A stretch of DNA of 51,468 nucleotides from a bacterium (GTDB lineage Bacteria; Patescibacteriota; Minisyncoccia; Minisyncoccales; RBG-13-42-11), in contig JAUSLA010000015.1 in assembly GCA_030646565.1 (NCBI GenBank), positions 1 through 51,468 of the forward strand. The letters are read 5' to 3'. This document shows positions 1 through 7,069 of this stretch, one piece after another (position 1 is the stretch's first letter; the number at the start of each line of letters is the position of its first letter). The translations under genes and the position numbers were made by a program. The notes under the pieces were generated by a model, which saw only the letters and a list, made by a program, of their open reading frames with translations, was not told the DNA's origin and ran no database searches.

Positions 1-382
1 ATATTAAACATAAGGGGAAAATGCAATAGCCGTGAATTGTCCTGAAAAATAGCACTTTTTCACGATTATTCGAGTCAAACCTTGATTTTGTCCAGTTTTG
101 TCGCTGTAGTAGACAAAATCGGGACTTTTTGATTAGTTCAGATTTTATGAATATGACACTTTTGTACCAATCGCGAAATGTGACAAAAATCTCCCCAGTT
201 CTCAAATTTCGTCTTACGGCTTGGACCGGGTGCAGAAGGTGGCAAAGTTTGACCCTACCTTATAAATTAGCTATAAAAAGAAGTAGAGCAAAATTATTTA
301 ACTATTAAGATTGAATGCATTGACCGGACGTAGTCAATATAGAGCGTCTGCTTCGGGGAAGAAAAATAAAAAATCATATAAA
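1..382. promoter_or_regulatory. Upstream region with repeated GACAAAA/TTTTGTC words and a sigma70-like promoter
   Basis: No gene is supported here. The words GATTTTGTC (84-92), TTTTGTC (about 96-102), GACAAAATC (112-120) and GACAAAAATC (about 182-191) recur, and the first and third form a perfect 9-bp inverted repeat with a 19-nt loop, so they could be binding sites. A good promoter follows: TTGACC (249-254), a 17-bp spacer and TATAAA (272-277), pointing rightwards at the RhuM-fusion gene. The promoter call is by eye from consensus spacing. Function of the inverted repeat is inferred only. Confidence 0.5.
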
Positions 383-1054
383 ATGGAAAAAAAAGAACAA
401 ACAAAAAAAGGCGAAATCGTGATATATGAAGCGTCTAAAGGCGAGGCGCGGGTTGAAGTACACTTGGAAAAAGAAACGGTCTGGCTGGATGCACATCAAA
501 TAGCACTTGTTTTCGGCGTGAATCGGCCGGCTATCGTTAAACATATCAATAATATTTATAGAACCGGAGAGCTGAATAAAAGTTCTACCTGTTCCATTTT
601 GGAACAGGTTGCCGCCGATGGAAAAGTGCGACAGATGAATATTTATAATTTAGATATGATTATATCTGTTGGATACAGGATTAATTCCGGACGCGCCACC
701 CAATTCGCGAGCTTTCTTGAAAATTGTGAGGATATAATTTCTTACGCTAAAAACTATTTTGCGGTGCATTTCAAGATTGATTATAAAAATGCGAGCGGAA
801 GCATTTCAGATTACTACCCGGATTATATTGTGAAAGTATCGCCACAAGAATACTATGTCGTTGAAATCAAAGGGCGTGAGGATATTAACGATGTTGAGAA
901 AATTAAACGGCTTGCTCAATGGTGCGTGGACGTAAACGCGAACCAAAAGAACGTCGTTTACAAAATGCTTTACATTAGACAGGAAGAATGGGAAGCCCAA
1001 CAACAGAAACCTCGCAATTTTCAAGAAGTTGTTCGGAATTGGATTAAAAAATAA
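383..1054 (+). CDS. RhuM-family N-terminal domain fused to a PD-(D/E)XK nuclease-like C-terminus of type III restriction (Res) proteins
   Basis: The first about 105 residues match the RhuM family: the GEIVIYEASKG opening, ETVWLDAHQIA, the HINNIYRTGEL helix and the NLDMIISVGYRINS block, in the usual order. RhuM proteins normally continue with more helical sequence after the RGTQF element. Here the protein switches straight after RATQF to a sequence like the C-terminus of type III restriction endonuclease subunits. It has P146-D147, then E161-x-K163, which is a classical PD-(D/E)XK arrangement, followed by KGREDINDVEKIKRL and QWCVDVN. At 223 residues it is shorter than either parent. I chose ATG 383 because family homology begins soon after it. 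An in-frame ATG at 311 fits the promoter spacing better and cannot be excluded. It may be a real small nuclease or a deletion fusion between two neighbouring defence genes. Confidence 0.7.
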   Translation: MEKKEQTKKGEIVIYEASKGEARVEVHLEKETVWLDAHQIALVFGVNRPAIVKHINNIYRTGELNKSSTCSILEQVAADGKVRQMNIYNLDMIISVGYRINSGRATQFASFLENCEDIISYAKNYFAVHFKIDYKNASGSISDYYPDYIVKVSPQEYYVVEIKGREDINDVEKIKRLAQWCVDVNANQKNVVYKMLYIRQEEWEAQQQKPRNFQEVVRNWIKK

Positions 1055-1196
1055 ATAAAACGGCGCGCCAGTACGAAAAAATGGGGTCAGGTTTATTTTT
1101 TACCCTGCGCCAGAATCGCTTTCGGCGACACGGTACAGGGGGCCAAAAGTTCTATCACTGGGGAAATGTTGGAATGATTTATGTTAAAATGAAAGT

Positions 1197-1727
1197 ATGA
1201 TTCCGAAAAAAAACAATTTTGCATATATTGACGCCGCCAACCTCCACAAAGGTGTTGCAAGCTTGGGCTGGGTGCTTGACTATAAAAGATTCAGGGTGTG
1301 GCTGTTAGAAAAGTATGAAGTTCGCACTGCTTACTTGTTTATTGGACTCATACCAAAATACAAAGAGCTTTATAAACGCCTGCAAGAATGGGGTTTCACG
1401 CTTGTGTTTAAAGAAGTGGTCTATGATGACGATGGGAAACCAAAGGGAAACTGTGATGCTGATTTGGTGTTGCAGGCAACGCGCGACACTTATGAAAATA
1501 GGTTTGATAACGCAATTATTATTACCAGCGATGGGGATTATTCTGGATTGGTTAAATTTCTTCAGGAACGACATAAATTACTCGGTATATTGTCTCCAAG
1601 GAACAAAGAAAAATGTTCCATTCTTCTTAAGCGAACAGGAGCTAGAATCGCTTATATAAACGATCAACGCTCCCATTTAGAACCCACCCAAAAAGAAAAA
1701 GCCCCCGATGGGGACGGAACCCTATAA
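1197..1727 (+). CDS. NYN-domain (LabA/DUF88-like) putative ribonuclease
   Basis: This 176-residue protein has the NYN (PIN-like) fold pattern. FAYIDAANLHKG carries the first acidic residue and Asn near the N-terminus. NCDADLVLQATRD carries the central acids. NAIIITSDGDYSGLVKFLQ carries the DGD motif that completes the metal site. NYN proteins are single-domain RNases or RNA-processing factors and are often found in accessory regions. The C-terminal tail (about residues 155-176) is polar and unrelated to the fold. A hairpin terminator overlaps the last codons. ATG 1197 is used because the fold begins at once after it. The substrate is unknown. Confidence 0.82.
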   Translation: MIPKKNNFAYIDAANLHKGVASLGWVLDYKRFRVWLLEKYEVRTAYLFIGLIPKYKELYKRLQEWGFTLVFKEVVYDDDGKPKGNCDADLVLQATRDTYENRFDNAIIITSDGDYSGLVKFLQERHKLLGILSPRNKEKCSILLKRTGARIAYINDQRSHLEPTQKEKAPDGDGTL

Positions 1728-1738
1728 GGGTCTTTTTC
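1702..1738 (+). terminator. Rho-independent terminator after the NYN gene
   Basis: Two adjacent short stems (CCCC-GAT-GGGG and ACCCT-ATA-AGGGT) are followed by TCTTTTT. They overlap the last codons and stop of the NYN gene. Confidence 0.6.
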
Positions 1739-1876
1739 GTGGTTATGATTATAATATAGCAAACCATATAAACAAGTCAATAGTTTATCCACATCCCCCA
1801 AATAAAAAATGAAAATGGTGAAAGTGGTGGTGTCGGGTCTATTTTTAATCCTTCGATAAACTCGGGGCAGGAAAAA

Positions 1877-2005
1877 GTCGAAGAGATAAATCTCTTCTCC
1901 ACCTTCAATTATCTGCGTTCCGTAAAACGGGACTTGTCGGGCGATGAAGTTTCCCCCTTCGGGGTTTCCCTTCATCTTCGTTTTCGTCCCGCTTTGCGGG
2001 ACTCA
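1877..2005 (-). repeat. Two tandem family A palindromic elements
   Basis: Copy one runs from GTCGAAGAG through CTCTTCTCCACC to a CCGTAAAACGG stem. Copy two runs from GCGATGAAG through CTTCATC to TCCCGCTTTGCGGGA. They are in the reverse orientation of the family A consensus. They lie just before the Pif1-like helicase start and create a false N-terminal extension in its frame. Confidence 0.85.
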
Positions 2006-2009
2006 ACAA

Positions 2010-3389
2010 ATGACTCAATCTCAAGCGCTTTCAATACTTAAAACCGGCGCCAGTGTTTTTTTGACCGGCGAACCCGGGTCCGGCAAGACGCATACGGTAA
2101 ATCGCCTTGCGGCATACTTGCGCGAGCAAGGCATTGAGCCGGCGATTACGGCCTCAACTGGCATTGCCGCGACACACATAGGCGGGGTGACAATTCATTC
2201 TTGGGGCGGCATAGGAATTAAAACGAAGTTGGACAAATACTCTCTTAATAAAATTGCGTCAAGTAAACACATCGCAAGTCGCATCAGACGCGCCAAAATC
2301 CTTGTCATAGATGAAGTATCAATGCTTTCTGCCGAAACGCTATCTATGATTGACGCAGTTTGTCGCGAAATCAAGCAGTGTCCGGAGCCGTTCGGCGGAA
2401 TGCAGATAGTCCTTGTCGGCGATTTTTTTCAACTTCCACCGATTATAAGGACGAACGCTGAACACAGCGCGCAAGCTACATTCATTGAAGAATCATCTGC
2501 TCGTTTCGCTTACGATTCACCTGCTTGGGCACGAGCGAAGCCGGTCGTTTGCTACCTTACCGAGCAGTACCGGCAGGACGATTATAATTTTCTTTCCATA
2601 CTCTCGTCAATACGGCGCAACTCTTTTAGCGATAATCAATTACGCTATATTGAAACGCGGAAAATTGAACGCCACTCGGCGCCGGATGGCGCGCCGAAAC
2701 TTTTTTCGCATAATGTTGACGTGGATCGCGTCAACGATGAAATGCTTGCTAAGCTTCCGGGCGAGCCGCAAACCTTTGATATGTTTTCGCGAGGTCCGGA
2801 GGCGCTTATTACCGCGCTTAAAAAGGGTTGCCTTTCGCCAGAGACACTTGAACTTAAAATCGGCGCGGCGGTGATGTTTACAAAAAATAATCCAAAGAAA
2901 GGATTCGCGAACGGCACGCTCGGTAAAATTGATGGATTTGATAAAGAAAGCTGCTATCCAATGGTAAAAATGCGAAGCGGGAGAAGAATTGAAGTTGAGC
3001 CGATGGATTGGACGGTGGAAGAGAACGGCAAGATACGCGGTAAAATTACACAACTGCCGCTCCGTCTTGCTTGGGCGATTACGATACATAAAAGCCAGGG
3101 AATGAGCCTGGACGAGGCGGTAATGGATCTCTCGCAAGTCTTTGAATTCGGGCAGGGCTATGTCGCTCTCTCGCGCGTCAGGCGGCTTTCGGGCCTGCAT
3201 CTTCTTGGCTGGAACGAGCGCGCGTTTCAGGTGCATCCGGAAGTATCGGCAAAAGATGAATCATTCCTTGCGGCATCAAAAAAAGTTGAAATAGAATTTG
3301 CCAAAATCCCGTCCGCTGAACTTATAAAAATGCACAGAAATTTCATCACTGCCTGCCAAAGACTTGGCAACGGAGGGGGGCGTCGCTAA
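2010..3389 (+). CDS. Pif1-like superfamily 1B DNA helicase
   Basis: A 459-residue ATP-dependent 5'-3' helicase of the Pif1/RecD group. Visible motifs in order are Walker A (GEPGSGKT, residues 20-27), motif Ia TGIAATHIGG, Walker B VIDEVSML, motif III GDFFQLPPI, and the C-terminal SH3/RecD-like block with IHKSQGMSLD and YVALSRVRRLSGL (motifs V and VI). Family members unwind G-quadruplexes, R-loops or stalled forks. Bacterial forms of this length consist of the helicase core alone, as here. The frame stays open upstream to 1944, but that extension is translated repeat DNA, so ATG 2010 is the likely start. It lies tail to tail with the PIG-L gene. Confidence 0.9.
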   Translation: MTQSQALSILKTGASVFLTGEPGSGKTHTVNRLAAYLREQGIEPAITASTGIAATHIGGVTIHSWGGIGIKTKLDKYSLNKIASSKHIASRIRRAKILVIDEVSMLSAETLSMIDAVCREIKQCPEPFGGMQIVLVGDFFQLPPIIRTNAEHSAQATFIEESSARFAYDSPAWARAKPVVCYLTEQYRQDDYNFLSILSSIRRNSFSDNQLRYIETRKIERHSAPDGAPKLFSHNVDVDRVNDEMLAKLPGEPQTFDMFSRGPEALITALKKGCLSPETLELKIGAAVMFTKNNPKKGFANGTLGKIDGFDKESCYPMVKMRSGRRIEVEPMDWTVEENGKIRGKITQLPLRLAWAITIHKSQGMSLDEAVMDLSQVFEFGQGYVALSRVRRLSGLHLLGWNERAFQVHPEVSAKDESFLAASKKVEIEFAKIPSAELIKMHRNFITACQRLGNGGGRR

Positions 3390-3390
3390 T

Positions 3391-4095
3391 TTAAGACCCG
3401 TTCTTAAATTTTAGCATTCTGAAAAATTCGGCATATCTATATCCCTTCTTTTTTCCTGCAATTTTAGACCATGCCCTTACTTTATTTTCAATTGCTTTTA
3501 AATCAGCTATCTGGCTTGAATGTTGAGATAAGGCCTCTATTTTCTTATCAATAGTTTGAGTAATATCAATAAATTTATTCGGTTTTTCGGTGGCGAAAAA
3601 CCAAATTTCTTTTATTTGGTGCGGCTGATATCCTTGTTTTAAAAGTTCGGGAAAAAAAGAGGCGGAGCCGGCGGCTGGATATATTGAATCAAAAACCGCT
3701 TCCGCTGTTTGGCGATGATCCCGATGAAAACGATGAGGATTATCAAAGCTATGGTTAGCGGGATCAAAACTCAAAATTATCTCCGGTTTTACTTTTCTGA
3801 TTATCTGAACTATTTTTTTTCTCAGAAATTGAGTGTTTTCAATTTCTCCGTCTTTCAATCCCAAAAAGAAGACATTATTTACCCCCAAGACATTGGCCGC
3901 TCTTTTTTGTTCTGTTTGCCTAATTTTTGCTAATTTTTTTGAAGAAAATTTAACTTTATGGCTGCCCTTTGACCCATCACTAATAATCAAATAAAATACC
4001 TCGTTATTTTCTTGAGCCATCTTTGAAATTGTGCCGGCGCAGGTGAAATCTAAATCATCGGGATGGGCTGAAATTGCTAAAAATTTATTTTTCAT
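3391..4095 (-). CDS. PIG-L family (LmbE-like) deacetylase
   Basis: The protein opens with the hallmark AISAHPDDLDFTC (H11-P-D-D14), which binds zinc and carries the general base, and has the second zinc motif in HRFHRDHRQTAEAVF. PIG-L enzymes remove N-acetyl groups from sugars such as GlcNAc-derived glycolipids, thiols or antibiotics. At 234 residues it has the normal size. ATG 4095 is chosen because the beta-strand leading to HPDD starts right there. The gene overlaps the 3' end of iscU by 11 bp, so it is probably translated from the same mRNA as the Fe-S operon. Its substrate cannot be told from sequence, and the link to Fe-S assembly may only be positional. Confidence 0.88.
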   Translation of the reverse strand: MKNKFLAISAHPDDLDFTCAGTISKMAQENNEVFYLIISDGSKGSHKVKFSSKKLAKIRQTEQKRAANVLGVNNVFFLGLKDGEIENTQFLRKKIVQIIRKVKPEIILSFDPANHSFDNPHRFHRDHRQTAEAVFDSIYPAAGSASFFPELLKQGYQPHQIKEIWFFATEKPNKFIDITQTIDKKIEALSQHSSQIADLKAIENKVRAWSKIAGKKKGYRYAEFFRMLKFKNGS

Positions 4096-4597
4096 ATTCT
4101 TTGTGCAGCTCTTCTTCAACTTTAAAGAGGCCTCCGTGGTGCTTTTTAAGCTCCTCTCCTATCTTTTCTGCAGCTTCATGCCTCTCTTCCAATTCTTTTG
4201 AAATAGGTCTGCCTATTTTTTTGAAATAATCATATATTGCTTCAGCCAAAGCATCCACGGCCAAAAGCGAGCAGTGAATTTTTATAAATGGCACTCCGCC
4301 AAATTTTTTAACCAAGTCGTCTTTTTTAATTTTCATTGCTTCTTCTATGGTTTTTCCCTTAACCATAGTAGTCAACAAGCTCGTATTGGCAATCGCAACA
4401 GTACAGCCATACGTCTCAAATTTAATATCATTGATTATCTCCTTTCCCTTTTTATCTTTTGCAACTTTGATATAAAGATACATAATATCTCCGCACCTCA
4501 AATTGCCGACTTTTCCTATTCCATCGGCATTTTTAATCTTTCCGACATTCTGGGGCTTCCTAAAATGTTTCATTACTTCTTTTGAATATAAGTCCAT
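4085..4597 (-). CDS. iscU: Fe-S cluster assembly scaffold, IscU/NifU N-terminal type
   Basis: Scaffold on which [2Fe-2S] clusters are built from sulfur delivered by IscS. It opens with MDLYSKEVMKHFRKPQNVG, typical of the family. The three cluster-binding cysteines are present: C35 (LRCGD), C65 (YGCTVAIANTS) and C109 (IKIHCSLLAVDAL), with Asp37 following the first. The 170 residues include a charged C-terminal tail of about 35 residues not found in short IscU proteins. It lies 35 bp downstream of iscS on the same strand, and the partner order rrf2-iscS-iscU is classical. Family identity is secure. The tail's role is unknown. Confidence 0.93.
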   Translation of the reverse strand: MDLYSKEVMKHFRKPQNVGKIKNADGIGKVGNLRCGDIMYLYIKVAKDKKGKEIINDIKFETYGCTVAIANTSLLTTMVKGKTIEEAMKIKKDDLVKKFGGVPFIKIHCSLLAVDALAEAIYDYFKKIGRPISKELEERHEAAEKIGEELKKHHGGLFKVEEELHKEYEK

Positions 4598-4632
4598 AAC
4601 TAAGCTTCCGCAAGAAGCGAATATGTTGATTA

Positions 4633-5880
4633 TTAAGCTTTAAACGGTGAAATTTTTCTTAAATTTTTAATTATTCCCGGTAAAACCTTAAGAACGTAGT
4701 TTATTTCCTTTTCGGTCGTCCATTTACCCAAACTTAGCCGTAAAGAACCGTGAGCTTGCTCGTGCTTTAAACCAATCGCCAATAAAACATGGCTTGGCTC
4801 CAATTTAATGGAAGAACAGGCGGAACCCGTTGAGCCAGCCACGCCCAATAAATCCAGCTGAATTATTATCGATTCTCCCTCAATAAATTCAAACCAGAAA
4901 TTCGCATTGTTTGGCAGCCGCATTTTAGGATGGCCATTAAGATGAGAATTCGGCACTCGTGTCAAAATTCCCCTAATTAACTTATCTCTTAATTTTTGCA
5001 ATCTTTCTGCTTCCTTTTTTATTTCTTTTTTGGAAATTCTGCAGGCCTCGGCAAAACCTAAAATCGCAGCCACATTTACAGTAGAAGACCTTAAGCCAGA
5101 TTCCTGGCCGCCACCATGCAAAATAGGCTCAATTTTTGTTCCTTTTCTGATATACAGCAATCCTGCTCCTTTGGGACCATACATTTTATGGGAACTGGCT
5201 GTCAGTAAATCAATATTCATTAAATTTACATCAATGGGAATTTTCCCTAAGCTTTGAGAGCTGTCGGTATGAAAATACACTCCTTTTTCTTTGCAGATTT
5301 TCCCAATTTCTACAATCGGTTGAATTGTTCCAATTTCATTTGAGGCATGAATTATAGATACCAAAATCGTTTCTTTTTTAATTGCTTTATTAATATCTTC
5401 GGGGTTAATCCTGCCAAACTTATCCACCGCCATTCTGGTTATTTCAAACCCCTGCGATTCCAGCCATTTAGCTGACTCCATAATGCAAGGATGCTCAATT
5501 TGAGATATGACAATGTGGCGGCCGCCTCCGCTACTGCTTCGGCGAGCCAATGCAATGCCCTTCAATGCTAAATTATTGCTTTCTGTGGCCGAGCCGGTAA
5601 AAATTATTTCTTCGAGTTTTGCCCCTATGAAATTGGCAACCTCTTCCCTGCTCTCTTCTAAGTCCGCCTTAGCTTCTTGGCCAAAGCTATGAAGGGACAT
5701 TGTGTTGCCGAATTTTTTGGAAAAATAAGGCATCATTCTTTTAAGAACGCGCGGATCAACCGGAGTTGTGGCCGCGTAATCTAAATATACCCCCACACCA
5801 AACAAAAACCGCCTTTCTCGATTAAAATACCTTTGGTTTTCTGTCCTTGTTGTGGTGTGGGGGTATATTCTTTTTTGCAT
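4633..5880 (-). CDS. iscS: Cysteine desulfurase IscS/NifS with an N-terminal in-frame insertion
   Basis: PLP enzyme that takes sulfur from cysteine for Fe-S clusters and tRNA thiolation. Key residues are visible: YLDYAATTP start block, H130 in EHPCIMES, the PLP lysine K232 in SSHKMYGPKG, and the mobile sulfur-carrying C355 in GSACSS. Homologues usually begin M-K-R-x-YLDYAATTP. Here MQKRIY and YLDYAATTP are separated by about 25 residues encoded by an inverted-repeat element (5784-5869). ATG 5880 has a plausible Shine-Dalgarno GGAAAG, but a GTG or TTG just before YLDY could also be used. A GC-rich run at about 5519-5552 (RRSSSGGG) may be a second small insertion in a loop. It is second in the Fe-S operon. 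Confidence 0.92.
   Translation of the reverse strand: MQKRIYPHTTTRTENQRYFNRERRFLFGVGVYLDYAATTPVDPRVLKRMMPYFSKKFGNTMSLHSFGQEAKADLEESREEVANFIGAKLEEIIFTGSATESNNLALKGIALARRSSSGGGRHIVISQIEHPCIMESAKWLESQGFEITRMAVDKFGRINPEDINKAIKKETILVSIIHASNEIGTIQPIVEIGKICKEKGVYFHTDSSQSLGKIPIDVNLMNIDLLTASSHKMYGPKGAGLLYIRKGTKIEPILHGGGQESGLRSSTVNVAAILGFAEACRISKKEIKKEAERLQKLRDKLIRGILTRVPNSHLNGHPKMRLPNNANFWFEFIEGESIIIQLDLLGVAGSTGSACSSIKLEPSHVLLAIGLKHEQAHGSLRLSLGKWTTEKEINYVLKVLPGIIKNLRKISPFKA
5784..5869. repeat. Inverted-repeat element inserted in the iscS 5' end
   Basis: Perfect 17-bp inverted arms (5784-5800 and 5853-5869, AATATACCCCCACACCA type) enclose 52 nt, and the pairing continues imperfectly inward. The element splits the expected MQKRIY-LDYAATTP N-terminus and keeps the frame. 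ATAT(AC) occurs on both sides like a small duplication. Confidence 0.75.
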
Positions 5881-5895
5881 AATTTCTTTCCATTT

Positions 5896-5920
5896 CTGCT
5901 CGGGATAACTTCCCGAGCAG
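5896..5920 (-). promoter_or_regulatory. Perfect intercistronic hairpin between rrf2 and iscS
   Basis: A perfect 10-bp stem (CTGCTCGGGA/TCCCGAGCAG) with a 5-nt loop fills the gap between the rrf2 stop and the iscS Shine-Dalgarno. It has no T-run after it, so it is not a typical terminator. It could be a processing or stability element or a second protein-binding site. Confidence 0.6.
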
Positions 5921-5923
5921 ATT

Positions 5924-6328
5924 TTATTTGATAAGGTCGGCTAAAGTAATTGAGTTTAAGGTTGAATTAATGGAATCCTGGATTTTTCTCCAAAGATTTT
6001 TAGCCAAACATTTTCTTGCCCTTATACAATGGAATTTTTTATCAGCTCCAATACATTTCACTAAAAAAGTGTCTCCCTCCAATACCTTAAGAATTTCGGA
6101 GATTTTAATTTTTTTTGGATGTTTTGCCAGAAAATATCCGCCAAGAACGCCTTTTCTGGCTTTAACCAAACCTGTTTTTTCCAGCCTTGAAAGAATCTTT
6201 TCCAGATAATCAAAAGATATTCCTTCTTTTTTTGATATCGTTCTTAAGGAATTTATTTTTTCTTTGGATATAGCCAGATAAACTAATGCCCGTAATCCAT
6301 ATTGAGATTTCGTGGAAATTTTTAGCAT
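5924..6328 (-). CDS. Rrf2/IscR-family transcriptional regulator
   Basis: A 134-residue winged-helix repressor. The N-terminus MLKISTKSQYGLRALVYLA and the wing GLVKARKGVLGGYFLAK are typical of Rrf2. Three cysteines in the right region (C92, C101, C107: VKCIGADKKFHCIRARKC) match the ligands that hold the Fe-S cluster in IscR, so it may sense cluster status. It is first in the operon with iscS and iscU, which strongly suggests it regulates Fe-S assembly. The promoter directly upstream carries a 9-bp dyad, consistent with autoregulation. No Shine-Dalgarno is visible. The leader is only about 20 nt and is filled by the dyad. Confidence 0.92.
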   Translation of the reverse strand: MLKISTKSQYGLRALVYLAISKEKINSLRTISKKEGISFDYLEKILSRLEKTGLVKARKGVLGGYFLAKHPKKIKISEILKVLEGDTFLVKCIGADKKFHCIRARKCLAKNLWRKIQDSINSTLNSITLADLIK

Positions 6329-6329
6329 A

Positions 6330-6383
6330 AAAGCCGACGATATTTGTCGGCTTTAGTTTATCAATAACAAGATCGGCTGTCAA
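6330..6383 (-). promoter_or_regulatory. Promoter and dyad operator of the Fe-S operon
   Basis: Reading on the minus strand: -35 TTGACA (6378-6383), a 17-bp spacer and -10 TAAACT (6355-6360). Immediately downstream is a dyad with perfect 9-bp arms AAAGCCGAC/GTCGGCTTT (6330-6338 and 6346-6354) and a 7-nt centre. It covers the expected transcription start and abuts the rrf2 ATG. This is a classical place for autorepression by the Rrf2 protein; that it binds here is inferred. Confidence 0.78.
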
Positions 6384-6388
6384 GTAAT

Positions 6389-6490
6389 GAGTCCCGCAAA
6401 GTCGAAGAACTCTCGTTCTTCTCCACTCTTCGCTATGCTCGAGTGCGGAACGAAAATGAAGATGGGTCCCGCTCTGCTGGACTCATCGCT
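6389..6490. repeat. Family A palindromic elements, degenerate compound copy
   Basis: Pieces of two elements: GAGTCCCGC, GAAGAACTCTCGTTCTTC hairpin, and GGTCCCGCTCTGCTGGAC. They lie between gpmA and the Fe-S promoter. Confidence 0.75.
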
Positions 6491-6495
6491 CCCAT

Positions 6496-7065
6496 CTAAA
6501 TTTCGTACTCTTTTATTCCCCCGGGAGGTATTTCAAAATTCACAATGTCCTCGTCTGATATTTTTTCAATATATTTTGCCAACGCCCTTAAGCTGTTGTG
6601 ACTGGCGACAACTAAAATATTCTTTCCCTGTTTCAAATCTTTTTCTATGTATTCTCTGAAAAACGGCACCACCCTGTTATAAACATCTTCCAAGCTTTCT
6701 CCCTTTGGGGGAGCTATATCCCAGCTTCTCCGCCATAGCCTTACTTGTTCCTCTCCGTATTTTTCTTTCATCTCGTCTTTATTAAGACCCTGTAATTCCC
6801 CATAATTTCTCTCATCTAAAGCCTTATTAATAATGATCGGCAGATCTTTTTTATTAAGATTTTCTAAAATTAAGCGAACTGTTTCTTTATTTCTGATTAA
6901 GGGCGAAGTATAAACTTTATCAATTTCAAAACCAGCCAGTTTTCCGGCAACTTCTTTTGCGCTTTCAATCCCCTCTTTACTCAAGGGAACATCAGTCCAG
7001 CCGGTGAATCGATTCTCTTTATTCCACTGCGACTCAAGATGCCTTAATAAAATTAATCTCGCCAT
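6496..7065 (-). CDS. gpmA: Phosphoglycerate mutase, 2,3-BPG-dependent type, with altered RHG motif
   Basis: Interconverts 3- and 2-phosphoglycerate in lower glycolysis. The N-terminus LLRHLESQWNKENRFTGWTDVPLS matches bacterial GpmA, but the invariant RHG is RHL here (codon CTT). The phosphorylated His is kept. Other active-site elements are present: SPLIRNKET, DERNYGELQGLNKDEM with the acid-base Glu, and the second catalytic His in VVASHNSLRAL. At 189 residues it is about 40-60 shorter than E. coli GpmA, with the loss in the middle and C-terminus. It sits 4 bp after eno on the same strand, so the two glycolysis steps are co-transcribed. Confidence 0.88.
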   Translation of the reverse strand: MARLILLRHLESQWNKENRFTGWTDVPLSKEGIESAKEVAGKLAGFEIDKVYTSPLIRNKETVRLILENLNKKDLPIIINKALDERNYGELQGLNKDEMKEKYGEEQVRLWRRSWDIAPPKGESLEDVYNRVVPFFREYIEKDLKQGKNILVVASHNSLRALAKYIEKISDEDIVNFEIPPGGIKEYEI

Positions 7066-7069
7066 AAAA

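Noticed and set aside
1944..2009. 22-residue N-terminal extension of the Pif1-like helicase
   Set aside because: The added residues are translated repeat DNA, and helicase homology begins right after ATG 2010.
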